Below, one piece after another: positions 7,453 through 16,125 of a stretch of DNA of 64,000 nucleotides. Each line of letters begins with the position of its first letter. Position 1 is the first letter of the stretch. The notes beneath the pieces are model-generated. The model was not told the origin of the DNA, did no database searches, and saw only the letters and a list, made by a program, of their open reading frames with translations. Both the position numbers and the translations under genes were made by a program. The DNA is taken from assembly GCA_020401865.1 (NCBI GenBank), contig JADCAS010000020.1, positions 95,368 to 159,367 of the forward strand, given 5' to 3'. Source of the stretch: Phenylobacterium sp. (GTDB lineage Bacteria > Pseudomonadota > Alphaproteobacteria > Caulobacterales > Caulobacteraceae).

Positions 7453-8810
7453 TGGCCCGCTTCGGTCCGGCCCCGGACGCCTGGCGGCGGCTGATCAAGC
7501 GCAGCCTCCCGACCACCCTCTATGGGCGCACCTTTCTGATTATCGTCCTGCCGGTCGCCCTCATGCAGCTGGCGGTGGCCTGGGTCTTCTTCGACGCCCA
7601 CTGGCGGACGGTGACCATGAGGCTTTCCGAGGGCCTCGCCGGCGACATCGCCTGGGCCCTGGAAAGCTACGAGGATGATCCGACCCCGTCGGGATTGGCG
7701 CGGACGGCTGGCCGCGCGGAAAGGTCCATGAGCCTGTCGATCGCCTTCCAGCCTGACCGGCCGCTGCCGGAGACCCGTCGCCGCAACGCCCTGGCGGCGG
7801 TGGACGCCTCGCTCAGGCAGGCGTTATCGGCGCGGATCGACGCCCCGTTCTGGTTCGACACCACCCGGTACCCGGCCTATGTGGATATCCGCGTGCAGAC
7901 CCGGGGCGGAGTCCTCAGGGTGCTCGCGCCCAAGGAGCGCGCCGTCGCTACTCAGGGCCTGATCTTCCTGGGATGGATGGCGGCGGCGACCCTGATCCTG
8001 ACCGGGGTCTCCCTGCTGTTCATTCGCAACCAGGTCCGGGCTATCGAACGCCTTGCCCAGGCCGCCGAGGACTTCGGTCGGGGTCGGGACGCGCCCGCCT
8101 TCAAGCCCCATGGCGCTCGAGAAGTCCGCCAGGCCGCTCAGGCCTTCCTGGCCATGAAGGCCCGCATCCAGCGGCACATTGAGCAAAGGACGGCGCTTCT
8201 GGCCTCGGTGAGCCACGACCTGAGGACGCCCCTCACCCGCTTGCGGCTTGAGCTTGCCCTCGCCGAACCCGGCCCGGCCACACAGGCCATGAAGCAGGAT
8301 CTCTCGGAAATGGAGCACATGATCGACGAGTACCTGGCCTTTGCGCGCGGAGAGGGTGGAGAGCAGGCCGTTGATCTGGACATCGCCGACCTGGTGCAGG
8401 AGGCCGCCGAGGGCGCACGCCGCACCGGGGCGAAGGTGGATGTGGCGGCGCCAGCGCCGGTTCCCTTCCGCGGGCGGCGCAGCGCCCTCAAGCGGGCCGT
8501 CGCCAACCTGATCGGCAACGCCGCCGCCCACGGCCAGGAGGTTCAGGTGGCGGTCGAGGCCACACCATCCGGGATCAGCGTCCGGGTCGACGACGACGGT
8601 CCTGGCATTCCCCCGGAACGCCGCGAAGAGGCGTTCCGCGCCTTCAACCGCCTTGATGAATCCCGCAACCAGAACGCCAAGGGCGTCGGCCTGGGCCTGG
8701 CCATCGCGCGGGACGCCGCCCGTAGCCACGGCGGGGACGTAAGGCTGGAAGACTCGCCCCTCGGCGGCCTGCGCGCGGTCCTGAGACTGCCCGGTTCCGG
8801 CGGGAATTGA
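7452..8810 (+). CDS. Sensor histidine kinase (EnvZ-like)
   Basis: 452 aa. Transmembrane segments at about 27-46 and 170-190 flank a roughly 120-residue periplasmic sensor. A HAMP domain (192-245) follows, then the H-box SVSHDLRTPLTRLRLE with His255, and an ATPase domain with N-box LIGNAAAH and G-boxes DDDGPGIP and GVGLGLAI. It phosphorylates the regulator encoded immediately upstream. The periplasmic domain has no recognisable family, so the signal is unknown. Confidence 0.93.
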   Translation: MARFGPAPDAWRRLIKRSLPTTLYGRTFLIIVLPVALMQLAVAWVFFDAHWRTVTMRLSEGLAGDIAWALESYEDDPTPSGLARTAGRAERSMSLSIAFQPDRPLPETRRRNALAAVDASLRQALSARIDAPFWFDTTRYPAYVDIRVQTRGGVLRVLAPKERAVATQGLIFLGWMAAATLILTGVSLLFIRNQVRAIERLAQAAEDFGRGRDAPAFKPHGAREVRQAAQAFLAMKARIQRHIEQRTALLASVSHDLRTPLTRLRLELALAEPGPATQAMKQDLSEMEHMIDEYLAFARGEGGEQAVDLDIADLVQEAAEGARRTGAKVDVAAPAPVPFRGRRSALKRAVANLIGNAAAHGQEVQVAVEATPSGISVRVDDDGPGIPPERREEAFRAFNRLDESRNQNAKGVGLGLAIARDAARSHGGDVRLEDSPLGGLRAVLRLPGSGGN

Positions 8811-8826
8811 CGTAGGGGAAGAGCGG

Positions 8827-9294
8827 ATGGTAGCGAGGACTGACCTCATCGGAGCTCTCATGACACCTTCCCAGACAGCCTTCATCGCCGCCACCGCACT
8901 GGCTCTTTCCGCCAGCGCGGCCTTCGCAAGCACCTCGCCGGTCGGCGTCTGGTATACGGAGGACAAGCAGGGGAAGGTTCGCATCGCCCCCTGCGGCGAC
9001 AAACTGTGCGGTGTTATCATTTCAGGCCGGGGCAAGGATGGGAAACCTGCCTCTGATGCGCGGGACGACGCCAATCCGAACCCCGCCCTGAGAAGCCGCC
9101 CCATTCTCGGGCTCCAGATTCTCCGCGACTTCAAGCCCACAGGGCCGGGGCGCTGGGGCGGCGGCAAGATTTATGACCCGAACACCGGACGGACCTACGA
9201 TTCCAAGCTCAGCCTTTCGAACGGAGGCGTCCTCAAGGTCGAAGGATGCGTCACGGTCATCTGCGTAAGCCAGACCTGGACCCCGGCGGACTAA
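8827..9294 (+). CDS. Secreted DUF2147 family protein
   Basis: 155 aa from this ATG, which has GGGGAAG upstream. A second good start at 8860 (GGAG 6 bp upstream) would give a cleaner signal peptide (TAFIAATALALSASAAFA) and 144 aa. The mature part reads SPVGVWYTEDKQGKVRI, then CGDKLCGVIISG and RTYDSKLSLS, the DUF2147 pattern of small periplasmic beta-rich proteins. It follows the kinase gene by 16 bp and may be in its operon. Its stop overlaps the convergent proC stop by 4 bp. Confidence 0.85.
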   Translation: MVARTDLIGALMTPSQTAFIAATALALSASAAFASTSPVGVWYTEDKQGKVRIAPCGDKLCGVIISGRGKDGKPASDARDDANPNPALRSRPILGLQILRDFKPTGPGRWGGGKIYDPNTGRTYDSKLSLSNGGVLKVEGCVTVICVSQTWTPAD

Positions 9295-10085
9295 CTCCCA
9301 AGCTCAGCCGAACGGCGCGCTGCGGCGGCGACGGCGGCCTCCAGCAGGGGACCCAGCCCGCCCTCGCCCATCAGGACCGCCAGGGCGGCCTCGGTCGTAC
9401 CCTTTGGGGAGGTCACCTGGCGCCGAAGTTCGGCAGGGTCCTCGCCGCTGGCGTCCAGGAGGGCCGCGGCGCCGACCATAGTGGCCCGGGCAAGGTCCCG
9501 GGCGGCGTCGGCAGGCAGTCCCGCTGTGACGCCCGCCGCCTCCAGGGCCTCTACGAAGGCGTAGAAATAGGCCGGCGCCGAACCGGAGACCCCTGTCGCG
9601 GCGTGCAGCAGGTCCTCCCGGGGGAGGTCCACGACGGTGGCGACCGGGCCGAAAAGGATGCGGGCGCGGCGGCCCGCCTCGGGGTTGTGGGCGAAGAGGC
9701 TGGCGACCCCCCTGCCCACCGCCACCGCCGTCGTCGGCATGACCCTGGCGACCGGACGCCCCTCGAAGGCTTCTGAGATGTCGGCGGCGCGGACACCCGC
9801 CGCGACCGAGATGATCACAGCGTCGCGATTGAGGTCTCCGGTGATGGCGGCCGCCGCCTGCCGCCAGACTTGGGGCTTTACGGCCAGAAACACCGTCCCG
9901 GCGCGGGCCAGCTCCGCCGGACCGGGGGACAGAAGCGCGCCCGCGCGCCCTGCGGCGCGGGCCGCATCGGAGGGCGACGGATCGAGGATCATGAGGTCCG
10001 CGCCTGCCGGACCGCCAAAGCGGCTCCAGCCTTCAATGAGGGCGCCGCCCAGGCGCCCGGCGCCAAGCATCAGAACAGGGGTCAT
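9291..10085 (-). CDS. proC: Pyrroline-5-carboxylate reductase
   Basis: Last step of proline synthesis: reduces pyrroline-5-carboxylate with NAD(P)H. 264 aa. The N-terminal Rossmann fold has VLMLGAGRLGGALI. The substrate-binding C-terminal part has DLLHAATGVSGSAPAYFY and the VTSPKGTTEAAL motif that is highly conserved in the family. It is transcribed in the same direction as the YbjN-like gene upstream, with a 63-bp gap, and is convergent with the DUF2147 gene. Confidence 0.93.
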   Translation of the reverse strand: MTPVLMLGAGRLGGALIEGWSRFGGPAGADLMILDPSPSDAARAAGRAGALLSPGPAELARAGTVFLAVKPQVWRQAAAAITGDLNRDAVIISVAAGVRAADISEAFEGRPVARVMPTTAVAVGRGVASLFAHNPEAGRRARILFGPVATVVDLPREDLLHAATGVSGSAPAYFYAFVEALEAAGVTAGLPADAARDLARATMVGAAALLDASGEDPAELRRQVTSPKGTTEAALAVLMGEGGLGPLLEAAVAAAARRSAELGS

Positions 10086-10148
10086 CGCCGCCTCCGCCCC
10101 TGCCCCATTAGAGCGCGGGCAGCGAAATGGAAACCCGCCACTGTAGCC

Positions 10149-10652
10149 TCAGGCTTCTCCGACCGTCTCGAACATGCAGGCGGCGAGGGCTTCGGCCGGC
10201 GGCTTGCCGCATCGGATCAGGAAGTCGAAAGCCGGGAAGAAACGCTCGGCAGCCTCCATGGCCACGTCGATCATCCCGGCGGTCTGACCGAGACCCGGAT
10301 GCTCGCCGGGAAGGAGGGGCGTTCCAAAGCGGAACAGGATTTCGCCGTCGTCCCGCATTTCGAACAGACCCAGGGACGCCCGGGCGTTGACCCCGGCGAG
10401 GAGTTCAAACACCTGCCCGCGGAGGCTCTCGGGGGCGCACATGTCGAGGGACAGGCTCACCTGGAGGCAGTCGACGTCCGGGCGCCAGGTGAAGCAGAGG
10501 CCGAAGTCCCGCCAGCCGCCCGACAGAGTGAAGGCGACGTCGCCACACTCCGTCCTGTCGAACTGCAGGTTCTCGGCCTCGAGGACATGTTCGACCACGT
10601 CCAGGGGGTCCTGGCTGAACAGGGCCTCGTCCTCGGACAGGGGAGATTCCAT
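10149..10652 (-). CDS. YbjN domain-containing protein
   Basis: 167 aa from the ATG at 10652 (MESPLSEDEA), chosen for a GAGGAGG site 12 bp upstream and because this matches the usual YbjN length. A longer frame to a GTG at 10742 lacks a good site. The order of strands (LQFDRTECGDVAFTLSGGWRDF, then a DMCAPES segment and LGLFEMRDDGEILFRFG) fits the YbjN/type III chaperone-like fold. Cytoplasmic. In alphaproteobacteria it commonly lies beside proC and ubiK, as here. Molecular role unknown. Confidence 0.8.
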   Translation of the reverse strand: MESPLSEDEALFSQDPLDVVEHVLEAENLQFDRTECGDVAFTLSGGWRDFGLCFTWRPDVDCLQVSLSLDMCAPESLRGQVFELLAGVNARASLGLFEMRDDGEILFRFGTPLLPGEHPGLGQTAGMIDVAMEAAERFFPAFDFLIRCGKPPAEALAACMFETVGEA

Positions 10653-10777
10653 GCGGCTGAAAGCCTCCTCGCTGAGCTCGAATCGTCGATCTCGTGAGGA
10701 CAGGCTAATCCGGATCGGGAGATTCCCTACAGCGGGATTCACCTCTTATCGGCTGTAATCAGCCTGGGACCTGTGGA

Positions 10778-11032
10778 TCATTTCGCAGCGGGCTTGCGGG
10801 GCGCGCGGGCCCGGGGGGCTGCGCGCAGGCCCGCAACCTCCTCACGGAGGGCGGCAAGCTCAGCCCGCAGGGCGTCCAACTCATCGCGGCGGACCAGGTC
10901 CAGTTCCGCCACCCAGCGATCGGCTTGGGCGCGGAAGGCGGCCTTGGCCTCATCACCCGCACTCTGGGCGAGGCCCATGGCGGCGTTGGTCAGGCGGGCC
11001 ATTTCGTCGAGGAAGGGGTTCTGTGTCTGCAT
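10778..11032 (-). CDS. ubiK: UbiK family accessory factor (BMFP domain)
   Basis: 84 aa starting MQTQNPFLDEMARL. The middle (about 35-70) is a heptad-rich coiled coil, RRDELDALRAELAALREEV, and the tail is basic and Ala/Pro-rich. This is the layout of UbiK/BMFP proteins, which help ubiquinone synthesis in gammaproteobacteria by binding lipid and the UbiJ partner. It is divergent from lgt with 64 bp between. Identification rests on size, N-terminus and coiled coil. Confidence 0.82.
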   Translation of the reverse strand: MQTQNPFLDEMARLTNAAMGLAQSAGDEAKAAFRAQADRWVAELDLVRRDELDALRAELAALREEVAGLRAAPRARAPRKPAAK

Positions 11033-11096
11033 GTACTGAATATGGGCCCTTCGGAGGTGAAAGCGAAGGGGTTCTCGGCTAGACCATGGGTCCGTA

Positions 11097-11939
11097 GTGA
11101 CACGGAGACCCGCCTTGGCCCTGCCTTTCCCGCAGATTGATCCCGTTCTGATCCAGATCGGGCCCCTGGCCATACGGTGGTACGCCCTGGCTTACATCTT
11201 CGGCATCCTCGCCGCCTGGCGGTACGCGAGCGCCATGATCAGCCGGCCGGGCCTGTGGGGAAGCCGTGCGCCGCCTGTGGACAAGACGGGACTTGAGGAC
11301 CTCGTCCTGTGGATTACCCTGGGGATCATCGTGGGAGGAAGGCTGGGCCACGTCTTCTTCTACACACCGGCAATCCTGGTGACCGACCCGCTGGAGGTCT
11401 TCAAGGTCTGGAACGGCGGCATGAGCTTCCATGGCGGCTGCCTGGGGGTGCTGGTGGCCGTCGGCGTGTTCGTCCGTCGGCGGGCCCTGGACCTCTTCTC
11501 CCTGGGCGACATGGTATGCGCCGTGGTTCCCATCGGCCTCTTCCTCGGGCGGGTCGCCAACTTCATCAACGGTGAGCTCTGGGGGCGCCCCACGGACCTG
11601 CCCTGGGCCATGATCTTTCCCGCCGCCGGTCCCGAGCCGCGGCATCCCAGCCAGCTCTATGAGGCCGCCCTTGAGGGTATTGTCCTGTTCCTGGTCCTGC
11701 GTTGGGCGACCCACCGAGCGGGTCTTCTGTCACGGCCCGGGGTGACGGCTGGTCTCTTCTTTGCAGGCTACGGCCTGTTCCGGATCCTGGTCGAGACCGT
11801 CCGGGAACCCGATTTCTACATGCCCGCCTTTCCCCTTGGACTGACGATGGGGATGATCCTCAGCCTGCCCATGGTGCTGTTTGGCGCCTGGCTGGTCCGC
11901 CGCGGCCTCGCCGCCGGTCCGGACGCCAGCCCCAGGTGA
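11097..11939 (+). CDS. lgt: Prolipoprotein diacylglyceryl transferase
   Basis: Inner-membrane enzyme that moves diacylglycerol from phosphatidylglycerol to the lipobox cysteine of prolipoproteins. 280 aa from a GTG; a TTG at 11115 giving MALPFPQIDP is an equally good start. About seven membrane segments. Diagnostic motifs are IGPLAIRWYALAYI at the N-terminus, SFHGGCLG, and GRVANFINGELWGR with the essential Arg and Asn. The stop overlaps the next gene's GTG start by 4 bp. Confidence 0.95.
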   Translation: MTRRPALALPFPQIDPVLIQIGPLAIRWYALAYIFGILAAWRYASAMISRPGLWGSRAPPVDKTGLEDLVLWITLGIIVGGRLGHVFFYTPAILVTDPLEVFKVWNGGMSFHGGCLGVLVAVGVFVRRRALDLFSLGDMVCAVVPIGLFLGRVANFINGELWGRPTDLPWAMIFPAAGPEPRHPSQLYEAALEGIVLFLVLRWATHRAGLLSRPGVTAGLFFAGYGLFRILVETVREPDFYMPAFPLGLTMGMILSLPMVLFGAWLVRRGLAAGPDASPR

Positions 11940-12997
11940 GCCTCGCAGCGCGGATCGCCGATCAAATCCGCACAGGCGGCCCGATCAGCGTGGCCGAGTA
12001 CATGCACCTGTGCCTGCACGACCCTGCGGACGGCTACTACGCCACCCGGCCGGCCCTGGGCGCGGAGGGCGACTTCATCACCGCGCCGCTCGTCAGCCAG
12101 ATGTTCGGCGAGCTCATCGGCCTCTGGATGGTCGAGCTCTGGCGCCAGATGGGCCGGCCTGCCCCCGTCCGGCTGGTGGAGCTGGGGCCGGGCGACGGGA
12201 CCCTGATGTCCGACCTCCTCCGCGCCGCCCGCCTCGAGGTCGGGTTCCTCGAGGCCGCCGAGATCTGGCTGGTGGAGCCCTCCGGCCCGTTCCGGGAACT
12301 TCAGAGGCGCCGGCTGGGCTCGGCCCTGATCCATGCGGACCGGCTGGAAGAGGTTCCTGCGGGCGCGCCTTTCCTGCTGGTCGGCAACGAGGTCCTGGAC
12401 TGCCTTCCCGCGCGCCAGTGGGAATGGCGCGAAGGCGCCTGGAAGGAGAGGCGCATCGGGCTGGAGGGCGACCAGCTGGTCTTCGGCCTGGCGCCGGCGC
12501 CCCGGATCAAGTTCGCTGCAGCTCCGGCCTGGGAAGGCGCCGTCTTCGAGCAGTCCCCGGCCCAGGAGGCTCTGGGATCGGAAATCGGGGCCAGGATCGC
12601 CGCCGAAGGGGGCGCCGCCCTCCTTGTTGACTATGGCCGGGCGGAGGCTGGACTGGGCGACACTCTTCAAGCCCTGCGAGGGCATGTCCGGGAGGATCCC
12701 CTTGCTCACCCGGGGCGGGCGGACCTCACGGTCCACGCCGACTTCCCGGCCGTGCTGGCCGCCGCCCGGCGGGAGGGAATCGAGACGGCCGGGCCGGTGT
12801 TTCAGGGCCGCTTCCTTCAGGCCCTGGGCCTCGGGGCCCGGGCCGCCGCCCTGGCCCGGACCCACCCCCGGGACGCCGCCCGGCTTGAGCGCCAGGTGGA
12901 GCGGTTGACCGCCCCAGACCAGATGGGCGAGCTCTTCCTGGCCGCCGCCCTGCACTCCCCTGGCCTTCATCCGCCGGGTTTCGAAGCTCCGCCATGA
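11936..12997 (+). CDS. SAM-dependent methyltransferase, MidA/NDUFAF7 family
   Basis: 353 aa, starting with the GTG that overlaps the lgt stop (GTGA). It begins SLAARIADQIRTGGPISVAEYM, has the SAM-binding motif LVELGPGDGTLMSDLL near 80-95, and LLVDYGRAEAGLGDTLQALR later. These are the signatures of the family whose mitochondrial member, NDUFAF7, methylates an arginine in complex I. The bacterial substrate is inferred, not shown. It is coupled to pgeF by a 4-bp overlap. Confidence 0.88.
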   Translation: MSLAARIADQIRTGGPISVAEYMHLCLHDPADGYYATRPALGAEGDFITAPLVSQMFGELIGLWMVELWRQMGRPAPVRLVELGPGDGTLMSDLLRAARLEVGFLEAAEIWLVEPSGPFRELQRRRLGSALIHADRLEEVPAGAPFLLVGNEVLDCLPARQWEWREGAWKERRIGLEGDQLVFGLAPAPRIKFAAAPAWEGAVFEQSPAQEALGSEIGARIAAEGGAALLVDYGRAEAGLGDTLQALRGHVREDPLAHPGRADLTVHADFPAVLAAARREGIETAGPVFQGRFLQALGLGARAAALARTHPRDAARLERQVERLTAPDQMGELFLAAALHSPGLHPPGFEAPP

Positions 12998-13770
12998 CTG
13001 GAACCGCCGTCGAGTTCCTGACCTCGCCAAGGCTGGAGGTCCCCAGCGTCCGACATGCCTTCTTCACCCGCAAGGGGGGCGTTTCCACGGGGATCTACGC
13101 CAGCCTCAACCTGGGTCGGGGATCCGGTGACGACCCGGCCGCCGTCGCCGAAAACCAGTCCCGCGCGGCAGCGACCCTCGGCCTTCCCGCTTCCAGCCTT
13201 TCCATCGCCTACCAGGTGCATTCCGCCGTTGTTCACACCACCGACGGGCCCTTCGGCGACAACCGCCCCGAAGGCGATGGCGTGGCGACCCGGACCCCCG
13301 GCGTCCTTTGCGGCGCCCTGGCCGCGGACTGCGCCCCGGTGCTGATGGCCGATCCCGAGGCCCGTGTGGTCAGCGCCGTCCACGCCGGGTGGCGCGGAGC
13401 CCTGTGCGGCGTTCTTGAGGCCGGCGTCGCCGCCATGGCCGGACTGGGCGCCCGGCCGGACCGGATCGTCGCCGTGATCGGCCCCTGCATCGGCCCCGAA
13501 TCCTACGAGGTGGGGCCGGAGTTCCGCGACCAGATCGTCGCAGAAAGCCTGGAGAGCAAAGCCTTCTTCGGCGCTGGCGAGGGGGACCGCCTGCGCTTCG
13601 ACCTTCCCGCCTACGCTCTGGCTCGCCTGAGGCGTTCGGGCGTGGTCCAGGCCGAGTGGATCGGCGCCGACACCTACGCCGACGCCGGGCGTTTCTTCTC
13701 CAACCGGAGGGCCCTTCACCGTGGCGAAGCCGATTTCGGCAGGCTCCTGTCCGCCATAACCCTGGTCTGA
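12994..13770 (+). CDS. pgeF: Peptidoglycan editing factor / purine nucleoside phosphorylase-like (YfiH family)
   Basis: 258 aa of the DUF152/YfiH family, formerly called polyphenol oxidase. The metal-site residues are visible: His in YQVHSAVVH, Cys in ADCAPVLMAD, His in VSAVHAGWRGAL. The GPCIGPESYEVG motif follows. Known members cleave or phosphorolyse nucleosides and remove L-Ser-containing muropeptides. The start overlaps the methyltransferase stop (ATGA), so lgt, the methyltransferase and pgeF form one operon. Confidence 0.9.
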   Translation: MTGTAVEFLTSPRLEVPSVRHAFFTRKGGVSTGIYASLNLGRGSGDDPAAVAENQSRAAATLGLPASSLSIAYQVHSAVVHTTDGPFGDNRPEGDGVATRTPGVLCGALAADCAPVLMADPEARVVSAVHAGWRGALCGVLEAGVAAMAGLGARPDRIVAVIGPCIGPESYEVGPEFRDQIVAESLESKAFFGAGEGDRLRFDLPAYALARLRRSGVVQAEWIGADTYADAGRFFSNRRALHRGEADFGRLLSAITLV

Positions 13771-13854
13771 ACCCGATTTCGGGACGCCGGGCCTTGCCCC
13801 GTTCACACACCCTGCCTACAAGCGCCGAAGGGCGAGGTGAGGCGGAGAGTCCCG

Positions 13855-14790
13855 ATGAAGCTGCTGGCTGGCAACTCCAACAGGACCCTGGCGGAGGCGG
13901 TCGCCGCCCACCTGGACCTGCCCCTCACCCGGGCGCAGGTGAAGCGCTTCGCAGACAACGAGATCTTCGTCGCCATCGACGAGAATGTCCGCGGCGAGGA
14001 TGTTTTCGTCATCCAGTCCACCAGCTACCCCGCCAATGACAATCTCATGGAGCTGCTGATCTGCATCGACGCCCTGAAGCGGGCGTCGGCGCGGCGGATC
14101 ACGGCGGTCATGCCCTACTTCGGATATGCCCGGCAGGACCGCAAGACCGGCGGCCGCACGCCCATCTCCGCCAAACTTGTGGCCAACCTCATCACCCGGG
14201 CCGGCGCCGACAGGGTCCTGACGATGGACCTGCACTCAGGCCAGATTCAGGGTTTCTTCGACATCCCCACGGACAATCTGGTTTCCGCCCCCCTGATGGC
14301 CAGCGAGATCAAGGCCCACTACCAGAAGACCGAAGAGTTGCTGATCGTGTCGCCCGACGTCGGCGGCGTTGTGCGGGCCCTGGCTGTGGCCAGCCGCCTC
14401 AACGCGGAACTGGCGATTGTGGACAAGCGCCGATCAGGGCCGGGAAAGAGCGAGGTCGCCAACATCATCGGCGACGTCGATGGCCGCCGCCTGATCCTTT
14501 TTGACGACATCGTCGATTCTGCAGGCACCCTCTGCAATGCCGCCCAGTCCCTGATCGACGCCGGGGCGGTGGAGGTTTCGGCCTACGTCACCCACGGCGT
14601 GCTGTCCGGAGCGGCTTATGAGAGGGTCCAGAACTCGGTCCTGAAGGAACTGGTGATCACCGACTCCATCGAGGCGACCTCCCAGGTGGCCGGGGCTTCG
14701 AAGATCCGCATGGTGTCCTGTGCGGCCCTGATCGGCGAAGCCGTCCGCAGGATCGCCAACGAGGAATCCGTCTCCAAGCTGTTCGACTGA
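13855..14790 (+). CDS. prs: Ribose-phosphate pyrophosphokinase
   Basis: Makes PRPP from ribose-5-phosphate and ATP for nucleotide, His and Trp synthesis. 311 aa from MKLLAGNSN, with GGAGAG 6 bp upstream; in-frame codons further upstream are not conserved. Motifs: [39 protein letters not shown] and the PRPP loop [11 protein letters not shown]. The stop codon lies inside a 17-bp sequence repeated at 17664-17680, the apparent target duplication of the accessory block that follows. Confidence 0.96.
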   Translation: MKLLAGNSNRTLAEAVAAHLDLPLTRAQVKRFADNEIFVAIDENVRGEDVFVIQSTSYPANDNLMELLICIDALKRASARRITAVMPYFGYARQDRKTGGRTPISAKLVANLITRAGADRVLTMDLHSGQIQGFFDIPTDNLVSAPLMASEIKAHYQKTEELLIVSPDVGGVVRALAVASRLNAELAIVDKRRSGPGKSEVANIIGDVDGRRLILFDDIVDSAGTLCNAAQSLIDAGAVEVSAYVTHGVLSGAAYERVQNSVLKELVITDSIEATSQVAGASKIRMVSCAALIGEAVRRIANEESVSKLFD

Positions 14791-14801
14791 GGCGCCGGGT
14801 T
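14785..14801. repeat. 17-bp direct repeat, left copy (candidate target-site duplication)
   Basis: GACTGAGGCGCCGGGTT covers the last Asp codon and stop of prs plus 11 bp. The same 17 bases occur at 17664-17680, just outside the right end of the insertion sequence. The flanking bases differ on both sides. Depending on where the element ends are set, 15 to 17 bp are true duplication. Confidence 0.8.
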
Positions 14802-14825
14802 GTCGCAAGCGAGTGTCAATGACAC
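14800..14825 (+). repeat. IS-end-like sequence at the left edge of the accessory block
   Basis: TTGTCGCAAGCGAGT at 14800-14814 closely matches the left end of the insertion sequence (TGTCGCTAGCGAGT from 16293) and resembles the inverted right end (TTGTGGCTAGC read leftwards from 17663). It runs into a perfect 13-bp palindrome, GTGTCAATGACAC (14813-14825). This suggests a second left end that the transposase could use. Confidence 0.55.
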
Positions 14826-14947
14826 GACGAATTTCCCTTCGTGCAGCCTCAAATGTAAGAGATGACCTTCGCGGCCACGCGCGCCGGGCGGGGACAAAGT
14901 GTTGTCGCCGCGCGATGGCCCAGTGTTGCAGAGAGAGGCTAGCGGTC

Positions 14948-15412
14948 GTGGGAAAGCGCCAAGGAGGGTACACCGCCGTGACGCCCTATTTGACGGTCGC
15001 GGGCGTCATGACCGCGATCGACTGGTACGCACAGGCCTTCGGCGCTGTCCCCGGGCGAATTCTGCAAATGCCCGACGGCGTCGTGGCTTTCGCCGAAATG
15101 CGCATCGGCGACGCGTTCGTGATGCTTTGCGACGAGAGCCCGGCGTTCCAGAACCAAGGTCCATTAGCGATGGGCGGGTCGCCGGTGTCGATCCATCTTT
15201 ATGTGGACGACGTCGACACGGTTTTCGCCCACGCGGTGTCGCTCGGCGCGACCGCCAAGCAGGCACCCGAAGACCAGTTCTTCGGCGATCGGAGCGGCGC
15301 GCTCGCCGACCCCTTCGGTTACACCTGGACCCTAGCCACTCAGGTCGAGGCGTTGTCCGAAGAGGAGCTGCAGAAACGCTGGTTGGCGATCCGCGATGAC
15401 ATGGGTGGCTGA
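14948..15412 (+). CDS. VOC/glyoxalase-like protein (PhnB type)
   Basis: 154 aa from the GTG at 14948. That start keeps GYTAVTPYLTVAG, which matches the usual N-terminus of PhnB-like proteins; a GTG at 14978 with AAGGAGG upstream is the alternative. Two beta-alpha-beta modules are visible (AIDWYAQAFGAVPGRI, and SIHLYVDDVDTVFAHAV with FGDRSGALADPFGYTW). The family binds or modifies small molecules, often with a metal. The CoA-ligase stub follows 21 bp later on the same strand, so they were probably one operon. Confidence 0.75.
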   Translation: MGKRQGGYTAVTPYLTVAGVMTAIDWYAQAFGAVPGRILQMPDGVVAFAEMRIGDAFVMLCDESPAFQNQGPLAMGGSPVSIHLYVDDVDTVFAHAVSLGATAKQAPEDQFFGDRSGALADPFGYTWTLATQVEALSEEELQKRWLAIRDDMGG

Positions 15413-15433
15413 TCGGCGGACTGGGAGAGGCTT

Positions 15434-15592
15434 GTGAACGCCGCGGATAATCTCCTCAAGTCCGGCGCCGCCGCGGCAGGATGGGACGGCGTCGCGGTTA
15501 TCGCCGACGACGAAACCCTCACCTACGGCGACTTGGCCCAACGCGTCGCCAGCTACGCCCAAGGCCTGCGCGGGCATGGAGTCTCGCGCGGA
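15434..15592 (+). pseudogene. Truncated AMP-forming CoA ligase (5' stub only)
   Basis: A GTG start with GGAGAGG upstream opens 53 residues that read as the N-terminus of a benzoate-CoA-ligase-type enzyme: NAADNLLKSGAAAAG, then VAVIADDETLTYGDLAQRV and AQGLRGHGVSRG. Homology then stops. A full enzyme would have about 500 more residues. The frame runs on to 15685 as low-complexity residues over the reverse-strand gene. The break near 15593 lies about 10 bp from that gene's stop, marking a deletion or recombination join. Confidence 0.75.
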
Positions 15593-15602
15593 AATGGGCG
15601 TT

Positions 15603-15881
15603 TCAGGGTTCGACCAAGTCCACTAAGACGACCTCCGACTGAGCCCTCGAAGCTTCCCACAGGTAAGACCCCTCGAGCCGTCTAGGGTCTTGTCGATAGG
15701 CCTCAAACGCCTCGCTGTCTGGAAAATAGAGAAGGTGCACTTCCCGATCGCCGGAGATCGACCTCACGCGCATCTCCACTCGCCCACCGTGCTTCCGGAC
15801 CAAAGGGAGAACCACCGCTTCATAGGCCTCGAAGTCGGCAATGTTGGCAGACTCGAGATTGATCATGACCAGTCGTCGCAT
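15603..15881 (-). CDS. Small DUF1330/Dabb-like alpha-beta-barrel protein
   Basis: 92 aa from the ATG at 15881, with GGAG 6 bp upstream; the frame continues upstream without coding character. The pattern MRRLVMINLESANIADFEAYEAVV, then GDREVHLLYFPDSEAFEAYRQDP, is that of ferredoxin-like dimeric alpha-beta-barrel proteins (DUF1330/NIPSNAP neighbourhood). It lies opposite to and almost abutting the truncated ligase, so its native operon is gone. Function unassigned. Confidence 0.65.
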   Translation of the reverse strand: MRRLVMINLESANIADFEAYEAVVLPLVRKHGGRVEMRVRSISGDREVHLLYFPDSEAFEAYRQDPRRLEGSYLWEASRAQSEVVLVDLVEP

Positions 15882-16125
15882 GCGAACTCCGCGTCGGGCG
15901 CCATTGTCGGTATGGCCAGGAACCGTCGGCCTTGAGCTATACTCCTTCGTCGTTGGGCTGCCTAGCTTGAGTTGTACCGACCTCCATTCTTCAGACAGTT
16001 CTATCAGGTAGTAGCTAAAGTGTAGCGGGCACATGCAGTTTTGCAAACGCTGTCGGGGAAATCTTCAGACTTGAGTGTATGCGCACTGTATTGTATTGAT
16101 GTACGATACGGTATATCTCATCTAC

